A stretch of 64,000 bases of DNA from JALHST01 sp963798435 (lineage in GTDB: Bacteria; Bacteroidota; Bacteroidia; Flavobacteriales; Flavobacteriaceae), in contig CAWCTF010000003.1 in NCBI GenBank assembly GCA_963798435.1, positions 113,718-177,717 of the forward strand. The letters are read 5' to 3'. Made by a program: the position numbers and the translations under genes. Of the stretch, positions 27,409 to 36,137 are shown one piece after another; within the stretch, counting starts at the first letter, position 1, and each line of letters starts with the position of its first letter. The notes beneath the pieces were generated by a model that was not told the origin of the DNA, did no database searches, and was given only the letters and a program-made list of their open reading frames with translations.

Positions 27409-28779
27409 ATGCCAAAACAGTGTCATATACTATTTCTGATTGGGTTTTTTGGATTTTTTTGTAATGCCCAAACCGTAACGGGATGCGACTTCTTTCCAAA
27501 TCAAAATGAAGTAACATACACCTACATAAAAACTATATTAAAGGACAAGAGCAAAATAGAGTTCAAATATATTTACCAGGGAAATGTTATGATTGAGGGC
27601 AAATCCTATAAATCATTTAATGTATTTGTTAATGGGTCTGTTCCCGAGACCAACCAAGTTCTCTATGTTAAATGCGAATCGAACGGCCTAGTGATGGGAA
27701 ATGGAATTTATGCGTTTAACAGGCAGGTTATTGGCTATTCACAAGAATATACCAAAATCGTCGATGTTAACGCAACCCCGATTTTTGAAGTTGGCATGGT
27801 GCACACAGGGGATTTTTATTTGCCTTCGGTCATTAAACCTAATAACGCAATCGGTGAAACCTGGATAGATACCAATTACATGCATGGCACTCAGGTATCT
27901 GTTAAAAGAACAATTATGAATAAAAACCTGACTATGGAGGTACAGGGCAAAGATTATGAAAATGTATACCACATACGCAAAGAAACCCTGATTGAAGGAG
28001 TCGTGTTCAGTAATGAATATTCTTCGGTTGAAGACGTTTATTTTGCTAAGGGGATTGGGATGATTAAAACGGTCTTAATTTTAGACTCTGAGAATCAAAT
28101 CGTAACCGAATTGGATAACGGGTTGTTTGATAAAAATCATCTAGAGGAACAGACGAGGATTTTGGAAGAGATAAAAGATATTATAAAAAAATTGCCCGCC
28201 GATTCTGAATATGATACCACCTACCATGATTTGGTTGAGAATAAAAGCCTATCCACTGATCAATTGATGGGCGTCCGCAATCAATTGAATGATTTATTGC
28301 AACGGTATCAATTTTATGTCAATGACTCGATAAGAAAACAAAACAAGCAAATAGCAACATCAAACGAAAAAATTGATACATACAATCAATTGGAATCAAA
28401 TCTGAAAAAGGAAGGGATAATCGATCAAAGATTATTGGGAACATGGAAACTTATGTCAACTGGCAAATCATTCTACAAATTTTATGAGGATGGCATGCTT
28501 GAAATTTTTAAGGATTCACCAGAACCTAAAAATATAACTTGGCAGAAACATCTGTTTCGTATAACAAAGGGAAATACCTTGGAAGAGTTATACAAACTTT
28601 ACCAATCTGATGATTTTGGTCACCAGAAATACCATATTGACTTTGATATTGACAAAAAATCAGGCAAGCCTCTCATCCATTTGAAGCTTGTTTATTTAAA
28701 TTCGGTTGAATCAAAACCAGAGCGGATACAGGAACAATATTATAACAATAAAATTATCACTTATATTAAATTGGACTAA
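27409..28779 (+). CDS. Secreted protein of unknown function
   Basis: A 456-residue protein with an export signal (MPKQCHILFLIGFFGFFCNA). The first half is a beta-rich domain (NQNEVTYTYIKTILKDKSK, and IGETWIDTNYMHGTQVSVKR). A helical, coiled-coil-like segment spans about residues 245-340 (EEQTRILEEIKDIIKKLPAD). A C-terminal domain (LLGTWKLMSTGKSFYKFYED) looks like a lipocalin-type small barrel. It overlaps the next gene by one base (TAATG), a strong sign of translational coupling. Function not recognised. Confidence 0.65.
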   Translation: MPKQCHILFLIGFFGFFCNAQTVTGCDFFPNQNEVTYTYIKTILKDKSKIEFKYIYQGNVMIEGKSYKSFNVFVNGSVPETNQVLYVKCESNGLVMGNGIYAFNRQVIGYSQEYTKIVDVNATPIFEVGMVHTGDFYLPSVIKPNNAIGETWIDTNYMHGTQVSVKRTIMNKNLTMEVQGKDYENVYHIRKETLIEGVVFSNEYSSVEDVYFAKGIGMIKTVLILDSENQIVTELDNGLFDKNHLEEQTRILEEIKDIIKKLPADSEYDTTYHDLVENKSLSTDQLMGVRNQLNDLLQRYQFYVNDSIRKQNKQIATSNEKIDTYNQLESNLKKEGIIDQRLLGTWKLMSTGKSFYKFYEDGMLEIFKDSPEPKNITWQKHLFRITKGNTLEELYKLYQSDDFGHQKYHIDFDIDKKSGKPLIHLKLVYLNSVESKPERIQEQYYNNKIITYIKLD

Positions 28780-29384
28780 TGGTCGGGGAACACAAGGTAA
28801 GAATCAACAACAAAAACTTTAAATTTCAATGGCTAAAAGGCAAGGTTTTGGAAGTAAAAACCTTGGCCAGAACCGTTGGGGGAGGAACCATTTACTCTGA
28901 TAGATATACCTCTTCATCCAACATCTCAATTAATAGCGTGGAGCAACTTGACATTTTTTTGGAAGATGCATCCGGTACTGAACATGCCTTTAAATTGGAA
29001 GATTTTAATTTTTCATGTCGGGAAGGCCATGAAATAACAATTGTCAAATTATTGATAAATAATGCCAAAAGCGGTCAATTTATCGGTCTTTATAATCATT
29101 CGACCCGAGAAGGACGCGTGAAATACGGACTTTTTCAGACAATGACTCGGCCCAGCAGGGCTCCTTCCTGCTTGATAGCGCTGTTAGCACCCTTTATAAT
29201 TGGCATCGTCCTCGCTTTCTTGTTGGATATTGTTCTTGATGATTTAGCCCTGAAGGATGCACTAATCTTACTGACTTTTGGATCAAGTTTTGCAATATGG
29301 ATTATTTTATTAGTAGTATATCAAAACAAAAAAAACAGAAAATATAGAAAATTGAAAGATGCCTATGACAAGCTACCCATTTAG
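28779..29384 (+). CDS. Membrane protein of unknown function
   Basis: A 201-residue protein with a soluble N-terminal domain (MVGEHKVRINNKNFKFQWLK, SSSNISINSVEQLDIFLEDA) followed by two hydrophobic helices (CLIALLAPFIIGIVLAFLLD and SFAIWIILLVVYQ) and a basic C-terminal tail (NKKNRKYRKLK). It is coupled to the preceding gene and ends the operon just before the C site. Function unknown. Confidence 0.65.
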   Translation: MVGEHKVRINNKNFKFQWLKGKVLEVKTLARTVGGGTIYSDRYTSSSNISINSVEQLDIFLEDASGTEHAFKLEDFNFSCREGHEITIVKLLINNAKSGQFIGLYNHSTREGRVKYGLFQTMTRPSRAPSCLIALLAPFIIGIVLAFLLDIVLDDLALKDALILLTFGSSFAIWIILLVVYQNKKNRKYRKLKDAYDKLPI

Positions 29385-29723
29385 ACTTAACTGAAACCTT
29401 TTGCATTTGCAGGTATCCCTTAAATTCATTCAAATTAATATCTATCATTGTAGAATTCTTGGTTAATAATGGGAGACATGGACAATCAAAATAAGGAAAG
29501 TTAAAATAGGTAATCATTCTACATAACGTCTGATTTTTGGGACAATTTAGTTACATGAAAGTCCCATTAATTGAAAAAGTCACCTATTCGGTACGCATAA
29601 TAAAGCAAGCCTCTGGAAACCCCTATATACAGGCCATTTTAGAAGTAGGTTCTAGACCTCCGGCTCCACGACACTCAAATGTACTATGCAGCTAAAGGCA
29701 TTCAAAAATGCAGTTTATTCACT

Positions 29724-29900
29724 TCATTCATCGGTCATGACTGATTTTATCTTTTCTACTACCTCAGGGGTTACTTCCTGTAATCCATGCACCTTCTTGG
29801 CATGTTCAGCAGCTAATTTTAGGGCTTCGCCTTCAGTTTTGGCTTTGATTACTCCATCGCAATCAAATCCTACGTCACGACAACGAATTACTTTTTCCAT
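29724..29900 (-). CDS. DUF1059 family small protein, second copy
   Basis: Identical to the gene at 19344-19520 (58 residues, CRDVGFDCDGVI core). Its upstream partner here is truncated, so it may have lost its promoter. Whether it is expressed cannot be judged. Confidence 0.85.
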   Translation of the reverse strand: MEKVIRCRDVGFDCDGVIKAKTEGEALKLAAEHAKKVHGLQEVTPEVVEKIKSVMTDE

Positions 29901-29936
29901 TTTGATTTGTTTTAATGTTTATGAAATACTTGATTA

Positions 29937-30185
29937 TTAATTTTTTAAAATTACTTCCAATTCGATGGGTGCCGAACGCTCTAAAGTTGTATAAACCGGA
30001 CATCGTTTCTTTATTGCATCCGTTAATTTTTTTGCATCTTCCTGTGAAACGCCTGTTAGCGATAAGTTAATCTTAAACCCTTGTATTCTTGGATTTACAT
30101 CTTCTCCCTTTACGCCCCTTGGGTCAAGTGTGCCTTCGACCGTTGCAGAGGCTGCTTTCAAAGGAATATTTAATTCTTGGGCTGC
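29937..30185 (-). pseudogene. Truncated OsmC-like gene, 3' fragment
   Basis: The last 83 codons of the OsmC-like gene, including the second redox Cys (KKRCPVYTTL) but missing the signal peptide and first Cys. The frame runs on into unrelated sequence (MRSPAELRLDA), so the apparent start at 30215 is chimeric and probably not a real gene. Confidence 0.85.
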
Positions 30186-30392
30186 ATCAAGGCGAAGCTC
30201 AGCGGGACTTCGCATTCATGGTTAGGCGCCATACTGTTCGTCACCAACCTGGTCAAGTTCGCGCAACTACACGATTATCAATTCTGACGTACTGAGGAAA
30301 CCCTAATTAACATTTGAGTTCTTTGTCTACGAAATTAAAAACAACCTATTCGGTGGTTCCCTGATTGTATTTGGCAAATAATAGACTTCGTA
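30186..30392. other. Intergenic stretch with an attC-like half-site
   Basis: Directly after the OsmC breakpoint is a compact GC-richer segment. It has a hairpin GCGAAG...CTTCGC and then GTTAGGC (about 30221-30227), which fits the GTTRRRY core of integron attC sites and is followed by GCC. The matching inverse core is absent because the segment is cut by the 529-bp repeat. The rest, to 30392, shows nothing notable. Confidence 0.25.
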
Positions 30393-31103
30393 TTAGTTCG
30401 TCTTAAAGGTCCATATCTCTCCTATACTTTTGGCGGTTCCGTCCGAAACATGTACCTGCCAGTAATAGGTTTGATTCGGCTCCAAATTTACCTCAAGCAT
30501 GTTTGAAGTAAGGTCTGCCTCGAAAAGCCCGGGATTTTCATCCAAGCCCAAAAAGATATCATATTTAAGAAAATCGTTGTCCAAGTCGGCACCTTCCCAT
30601 TGAAGATTAACATTCATTGAATTTACTTGAGCATGCAGTTCCGGGCTGGTCAAACTCGGACTGAACGGAATGTAATTATTCGTGGCTTCGCCTTGAACGT
30701 AAAAGGCTGCAGAAGCACTAAAATCACTCTTAGCGTTATTCGCGTCAATCGCCAAAACACGCCAGTAATAATCCTGACCTCCTTCCACTACAAGGGAAAG
30801 GTCGGTTCCATTTACCAATTGATCTTCAACGATTCCCGTAAAGCCCCTATTGGTCGATATCTGAATTTGATATGTTAGCGCCTCGCCATCAGGGTCGGTC
30901 GCCTCTGACCAATCAAAAGTAAGTTCCGAAGCAAGGCATAATTGATCCTTTTCAGGAAATACGAGTTGTGGAATGGTTGGCGTTTTGTTTTCTAAATCCG
31001 GTTTGGCATCGGGATCAGGAATAGGAGGTATTAGATTATCTCCTCCACCTTTGGAACATGCCAAGGTCACAATACAAAACATCAAATAGATTATTTTTCT
31101 CAT
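30393..31103 (-). CDS. Lipoprotein with two FN3-like domains (module 2)
   Basis: A 236-residue lipoprotein with lipobox TLACSKGG. The mature protein has two fibronectin-III-like repeats, each with the pattern of a YYWRV or YYWQV strand after a sugar-binding-type beta sandwich (DGEALTYQIQISTNRGF, and FLKYDIFLGLDENPG). The second repeat closely resembles part of the 622-residue lipoprotein at 36138-38006 (compare NYIPFSPSLTSPELHAQ and NYAPFPAELISPKEGAQ). Its ATG overlaps the stop of the upstream T9SS gene fragment by four bases, so it is translationally coupled. I infer an outer-membrane partner of the exported protein. Confidence 0.8.
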   Translation of the reverse strand: MRKIIYLMFCIVTLACSKGGGDNLIPPIPDPDAKPDLENKTPTIPQLVFPEKDQLCLASELTFDWSEATDPDGEALTYQIQISTNRGFTGIVEDQLVNGTDLSLVVEGGQDYYWRVLAIDANNAKSDFSASAAFYVQGEATNNYIPFSPSLTSPELHAQVNSMNVNLQWEGADLDNDFLKYDIFLGLDENPGLFEADLTSNMLEVNLEPNQTYYWQVHVSDGTAKSIGEIWTFKTN

Positions 31104-31522
31104 TTCTTTATTATCCTAAAAGAAGTTGTTTCGTTATCGCCTATTTGCGCAATATATATTCCCGAAGGTAGTATTGATATATCACAACGAATTGAATGGT
31201 TCGAGAGTCTTGAATTAAATTGTGATAACAGTTGCCCACCCGTAGTGAAAATCCTTACTGGAACTACCTGTGCACCCGCTGGAAACCCATTGCCCAAAAC
31301 GACTGTGAAGGAATCTACTACAGGATTAGGGCTGACCGTAACCTCACCTAAAAAATGAATCTCTTCGGTATACGAAAATGAACACGTACCCGAAGATAGT
31401 ATTTCAAGTATATCCCCACTTTCGGCTTTAAGATTGAACGTTGATTGACTGGTCTGCCCTATTTGACGACTATTTAAGAAAAGGGTATAAGGCGGGGATC
31501 CTCCATTGAATTTTAAATTCAT
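31100..31522 (-). CDS. T9SS C-terminal sorting domain, displaced by frameshift
   Basis: A 140-residue ORF carrying the end of the large protein at 31519-36135. It contains the type A sorting domain: SPNPVVDSFTVVLGN, then QLLSQFNSRL, then LPSGIYIAQI and FRIIKK. The start MNLKFNGGSPPYTLFLN overlaps the preceding stop as ATGA, but this is not true coupling: adding one base to the run of three C (plus strand, 31541-31543) restores GIDLFQRMNLKFNGG. That aligns with KVDLSARTLSLELSGG in the paralogue at 38003. This is one gene with a one-base deletion. Confidence 0.85.
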   Translation of the reverse strand: MNLKFNGGSPPYTLFLNSRQIGQTSQSTFNLKAESGDILEILSSGTCSFSYTEEIHFLGEVTVSPNPVVDSFTVVLGNGFPAGAQVVPVRIFTTGGQLLSQFNSRLSNHSIRCDISILPSGIYIAQIGDNETTSFRIIKK

Positions 31523-34500
31523 TCTTTGGAAGAGATCGATCCCATTTTAGAAGAAACTTCAAAAGGTTCTGGCTCGGAAATCAAGAACTGATAGCAATAG
31601 TTCTTTGTGGTATCGACTTCCGCGATACATAGATCATAAACTCCAGTCGATAGGCCATCAAATAAAATTTCATCGGTAAATGTTTGCTGTGATGAATTGC
31701 CTGTTCCGGTTAAAGTCGCCACGAAATTACCACCAACCAAACGCGACTTTATCTGAAGCCGACCATTCGCCATGCCGCGACATGTGGCATCACTTTGTAA
31801 AATTGTAAAAGGATCTAATGGTACCACATTGACTTCAATGCTATTGTAAACGCGTTGGCCAGATATCAGGTCGGTTTTGATCAGGCCAATCTCCTGAAGG
31901 CCAATGGTCCCCCAATCTACCATTAAAATATTTCCTGCAACTTGAAAAGATCGTTGACCTGTAACTGACCAGATATAACTTGCCTGTTCATCTAAAGGTG
32001 TTGAATATTCTATTCCCTTACTGTTTTCAAGCACCTCCAATGGTCCAATGATTTCGGGAGGAGCCATTTGCTCATAAACGTTGACCGTAATTTCGGCTGG
32101 GATACCTGTGCGGCAACTGCCATAAGGATTAACTAAAACCCTATAATTTCCAGGACTGTTCCATGTAATCCTTGCGAAGGTGTCTTCATAAACCAAATTA
32201 TTGTTTCCTTCAACCTCCCAAGTATAACGATTATCACTATTCTTTAAAACCGTGTATATTTCTTCATCCCCTACCCGTATATTTTTATCTCCTCTAATAT
32301 AACCGGCATTCAAAGGCATTAGCTCATTTGAAAGCTTGTAAATGGCCCCATCATCGTCAGAAAAATAAATGGTATCATCCACCATCTCAAGTTCTTTTAT
32401 AGGTCGATTTGCGGTAAAATACTTTACCCAATTATTTCCGTTATCAAGAGATTGATAAATATATCGATCACTACTTATATACCAATCTTGTTGGTTACTT
32501 ACTATAATCTTAGAGGTATGTGAGACGTTTAGCGAAAGTTTCGTCCAAGAATCCCCACTATCAGTGGTTTTGTAGTATCCATTACTCGTTGAAACGATTC
32601 CATTTTGTGCGTCTATAAATTTTATGGCATACAAATAGTTGCTTTTGGTTGAATCTATGATAATTTCTTGCCATGTGGCCCCGCCGTCTTGGGTACGAGC
32701 CATATCGGGATAACTCTTTGCATAACCAATATTTTTGTCAACGAACTCCAAAAGCGTTTTATGGTTGGAGGACGCTCCACTTACAATGGTCCAACTATCA
32801 CCAGCATCCGTCGACTTTGCAATCCCACCTTCATAAGTCCCCGCAATAATAGTATTTTGATCTATTATATCAAAATCCAGGTATTGGGCTCCTCCATTTA
32901 GGAGAGACCAGTTAAGTCCTCTATCGGTGCTTTTGTAAAATTGACCAGTGTATCCTTTAATTAAAAGTGCATCCCCAATCATTTCCGCCTTTAAAACTTC
33001 TTTATCAATCGGCGTAACCATTTTTCCCCAAGTAATTCCTCCATCTAATGATTTTCTCGATTGGCTTTTGGAAAAAAGATATCCTTCTTGCCCCTTAAAA
33101 GTAATATTTCCAATGTCTCGACTTCCAATTATGGAGCTAACCTCGGTCCATTGACCACCGAGGGCTGCCGTATAAATCGTACGACCTTGGCCTGAGTAAC
33201 ATCCTCCACCTACGGCAATTAAGTCCCCTAGACGATTCTGCGAAATCTTATTCATAGAAGCACAAATGCTCAAATCAACTAAATTCCATGTCACCCCGCC
33301 ATCAATGGTTTCAGAGATTGAACCCCCAACAATATAACCATGATTATCGTCAAAAAAAATGATTTGTTTTATGGGGTCCCTATATTCAGAATTAATAACA
33401 GTCCATGTGATTCCTCCATCTATTGTTTTTATGACCTTACCACTGCGTGTGGATGCAAAGCCAGAATTCGAATTTACAAAGGAGTAGTCGGTAATCTGCT
33501 CATTACCTGCTCCTTGAACATTTAAATCATAATGCGTCCACGTTTTACCACCATCATTTGTAATGGAATAACCAGCTCTGTTTTCACTCGAAAATCCCAA
33601 TAGGCTATCATAGAAATAGAAAGCCCTAAAGTCATAACCACCAATACTATAGGATTCACGCCAAGTAAAGCCTCCATCAGTACTGTTAAATATTTTGTTT
33701 TTGGATATGACAAACAAAATTTCTGAATTAATCGCATGGAATTTTTGAACCCCATATTGGGAAAATCCGTCAAAATCCAATGGTCGCCAACTGAGACCTC
33801 CATCTTCAGTTCGGAATATGGAATAGGTTCCCACTATAAATCCTATGGTTTCACTGACGAATTGCACCTGACTTAAACCAGCTGGCGCGGGTTCTTTGTA
33901 CTGACCAAGATTTGACCTTTCAAACACATTTATCTGACGCCATGTCTCTCCTTTATCTTCGGTTTTGAGTACAACAGATCCTCCGACTGCAATTGCTTCT
34001 ACCTCATTTATAAATTGCACAGTGTACAAGTCGTTGGTTAAAGGACTAGCTACCAGGTCACAATCACCTAGCGTTACTTCAATGCTTTCTTCATCCACAC
34101 CAATAACAAAATTCGACTCTATTTCGACACCAGAATTACCGGTTGCTCGTACCCGTATCGTATAAGACTTCTTAATGTCGGCCTGAAAGGCATTGTTTAT
34201 TGTTAGTTGGTCACCGGTTATGTCGAATATGGCATTGTCTTCACTCCCTTGACCTTCAATCATTCGATAGGTAAAATTTTCATCGTTGGAATTTACTTGA
34301 AAAGACCCTACGATCGTACCTGAAGTGGCATTTTCGAAAACTGTACTATTATCAAGTAGTATTTGAGATTCCCTATTGTCCCATTTGATTTCCTTGTTGG
34401 TCGGGAAGGTAGCGTTTAGTGAATCTGCCGGCATATCAGAAGCATCTCCATAAAGTTTTATCCTAAATTCTGGCTGGGATGTGTCGTTGCTTCTTAAAAT

Positions 34501-36135
34501 CAAATATCCCGTATGCACCCCTGGTGAGCTCGGCAGGAATCCAACTTCAAATTTTCCCCTTTTAGATGAAGCAATAACTTGAGGAAAAAAACTTTGGTCC
34601 TCTTGCTGGTACCAATTCACATCAACTTCTCCATTTATATAGAAACCTTCTCCGCTCACCTGAACTTTTGAAAAAGCCAGGGGAGAATTGCCTAAATTTT
34701 GAATACCCACCTCTATTTTGGCAAGGCTATCCACCTTAGATTCAAAACGCGCGGTTTCATTGTTCCTTATGCCCCACGGAGCCGATACTTTTATTAAAGG
34801 ATTCGGACCTGTATGAAAAAAGTCGAATGTATAGGTATCATCCTGCCTATCGTTGCGAACTGCTGCATAGACATACCGTCCATCGGTTTTTATAAAATAA
34901 TCGTCACCTGTGCTTTTTCTTGTCGATGTTAAATGCCAAACCGGACTATTTTCTTGGGTAATCATGTTATAAGAGTACAGTGTCACGCCACTTAAAAAGT
35001 ATAGTTTTTCTTCTAATACCAGCATGGTCGCATACCTATTAATATATGCGCCATGAATAACCTCTTTTGTCCCTTGTAGCGTTCCGTCCGTTTTCCATAA
35101 GGCCGAGTTCGTTGCAGGGCCGGCACTAAAATAAATCTCGTTGTTATAGGGTATAAACCCACTAAAGTGGGGCTCAAACCACAAGGAATTATCACCGCCT
35201 TTGCTCATTATTTCCGCAGTTCCTTCGGGAGTGCCATCCGTTGCCCATAGGGTGTCCTTTACATCCTCGTAGGTCTCTCCTGAAACCACGGAAAAAACTA
35301 CCCTTTCACCAACCGCTGTCAAGCCGTACAATTCTAACCCCTTATAATTCTCTATTGAAAATTCTTTAAGCATAACATAGGTGTCGATATCGGTCATTCG
35401 GTATAGCCTGATATACGTCTTGTTGTAGTTGTAGGTGATAAAATAAACATTATTATTAAATGAGTGCAAATCTGAAATATATTGAAGTCCATCTATGGTA
35501 ACACTTCGGGTTCCAGCTGAAGTTCCATCAGTTTCAAATAAAAGTGCACCAGAACTGAAATATAATTTGCCTTCTGCTATCACGGGCGTTAAAAAATCGG
35601 AATCGCCATCAACTATTTCATCGGCAGGGACGGTGCCTTCTGGCGTGCCATCCGTTTTAAAAATTTTGCGTTTCCCGCCAGATGTATAGTAGTCTATGGC
35701 GGAAAAATAAAGTATTCCGTTATAAGTTATAAAATTGGAAGGCCAGGAACTTCCATGGTTACTTGGGTTTATATCTTTAAAAAGTTGGGTACCAGAGGTT
35801 GTACCATCAGATTTCCAAAGTTCTACGCTCGCTTCAGAGTCCTTCGCCGCAAAATACAGGGCATTGTTGTAAACTGTCATCTCTCCTACTTCATATTTAC
35901 CCACCGGCATTGAACTTACAAGGATGGTACCCTTTTGTGTTCCATTGGTTTTATAAAGCCCCTGTTCTCCCTGAGAAGACTTCGCAAAAAAGTAGGAGTT
36001 ATCACCCAGGGTCACAAAATCTTTACCTATTTCATAAAAGTTATCTAAATAGGTCTGCCCATAAGAAGTTAGCCCTAGAAACAGAGTAAGGACTATGAGG
36101 AAGCTTTTTATATGTTGTGATAAATACTTGTTCAT
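31519..36135 (-). CDS. Large T9SS-exported multidomain surface protein (frameshifted near 3' end)
   Basis: A 1538-residue exported protein, about 1680 residues with the displaced sorting domain at 31100. It has a signal peptide, then N-terminal propeller-type repeats of the form LWKSDGTTSGT (about residues 40-400). A choice-of-anchor-like region follows, then a cadherin-like domain near residue 620 (VNSNDENFTYRMIEGQGSED), and a long series of BNR/YCF48-type repeats (TEDKGETWRQINVF, TIDGGITWTVINS, TTDSGDSWTKLSL). PKD-like segments and a module with TCRGMANGRLQI and YDLCIAEVD, shared with the 803-residue protein, come last. It begins 2 bp after the upstream lipoprotein gene ends. Surface adhesion or interaction is likely; no enzyme motif is seen. 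Confidence 0.85.
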   Translation of the reverse strand: MNKYLSQHIKSFLIVLTLFLGLTSYGQTYLDNFYEIGKDFVTLGDNSYFFAKSSQGEQGLYKTNGTQKGTILVSSMPVGKYEVGEMTVYNNALYFAAKDSEASVELWKSDGTTSGTQLFKDINPSNHGSSWPSNFITYNGILYFSAIDYYTSGGKRKIFKTDGTPEGTVPADEIVDGDSDFLTPVIAEGKLYFSSGALLFETDGTSAGTRSVTIDGLQYISDLHSFNNNVYFITYNYNKTYIRLYRMTDIDTYVMLKEFSIENYKGLELYGLTAVGERVVFSVVSGETYEDVKDTLWATDGTPEGTAEIMSKGGDNSLWFEPHFSGFIPYNNEIYFSAGPATNSALWKTDGTLQGTKEVIHGAYINRYATMLVLEEKLYFLSGVTLYSYNMITQENSPVWHLTSTRKSTGDDYFIKTDGRYVYAAVRNDRQDDTYTFDFFHTGPNPLIKVSAPWGIRNNETARFESKVDSLAKIEVGIQNLGNSPLAFSKVQVSGEGFYINGEVDVNWYQQEDQSFFPQVIASSKRGKFEVGFLPSSPGVHTGYLILRSNDTSQPEFRIKLYGDASDMPADSLNATFPTNKEIKWDNRESQILLDNSTVFENATSGTIVGSFQVNSNDENFTYRMIEGQGSEDNAIFDITGDQLTINNAFQADIKKSYTIRVRATGNSGVEIESNFVIGVDEESIEVTLGDCDLVASPLTNDLYTVQFINEVEAIAVGGSVVLKTEDKGETWRQINVFERSNLGQYKEPAPAGLSQVQFVSETIGFIVGTYSIFRTEDGGLSWRPLDFDGFSQYGVQKFHAINSEILFVISKNKIFNSTDGGFTWRESYSIGGYDFRAFYFYDSLLGFSSENRAGYSITNDGGKTWTHYDLNVQGAGNEQITDYSFVNSNSGFASTRSGKVIKTIDGGITWTVINSEYRDPIKQIIFFDDNHGYIVGGSISETIDGGVTWNLVDLSICASMNKISQNRLGDLIAVGGGCYSGQGRTIYTAALGGQWTEVSSIIGSRDIGNITFKGQEGYLFSKSQSRKSLDGGITWGKMVTPIDKEVLKAEMIGDALLIKGYTGQFYKSTDRGLNWSLLNGGAQYLDFDIIDQNTIIAGTYEGGIAKSTDAGDSWTIVSGASSNHKTLLEFVDKNIGYAKSYPDMARTQDGGATWQEIIIDSTKSNYLYAIKFIDAQNGIVSTSNGYYKTTDSGDSWTKLSLNVSHTSKIIVSNQQDWYISSDRYIYQSLDNGNNWVKYFTANRPIKELEMVDDTIYFSDDDGAIYKLSNELMPLNAGYIRGDKNIRVGDEEIYTVLKNSDNRYTWEVEGNNNLVYEDTFARITWNSPGNYRVLVNPYGSCRTGIPAEITVNVYEQMAPPEIIGPLEVLENSKGIEYSTPLDEQASYIWSVTGQRSFQVAGNILMVDWGTIGLQEIGLIKTDLISGQRVYNSIEVNVVPLDPFTILQSDATCRGMANGRLQIKSRLVGGNFVATLTGTGNSSQQTFTDEILFDGLSTGVYDLCIAEVDTTKNYCYQFLISEPEPFEVSSKMGSISSKE

Positions 36136-36137
36136 AG

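Larger units (their letters stand above)
29657..30185. repeat. 529-bp perfect direct repeat, right copy
   Basis: Exact copy of 19277-19805. It starts at tmRNA-end core C. The bases just before it (GGTTCTAGACCTCCGGCTCC) resemble a degraded tmRNA T-arm (GGTTCGACTCCCTCCGGCTCC in the intact gene). The copy ends abruptly inside the OsmC-like gene, where unrelated sequence begins. Confidence 0.97.

Noticed and set aside
29937..30215. Complete 92-residue OsmC-like gene
   Set aside because: Its first ten codons come from unrelated sequence beyond the repeat breakpoint; it is a truncated copy.
31519..31522. ATGA overlap as translational coupling of two genes
   Set aside because: A one-base correction joins both into one protein that aligns across the junction with the paralogue at 38003.
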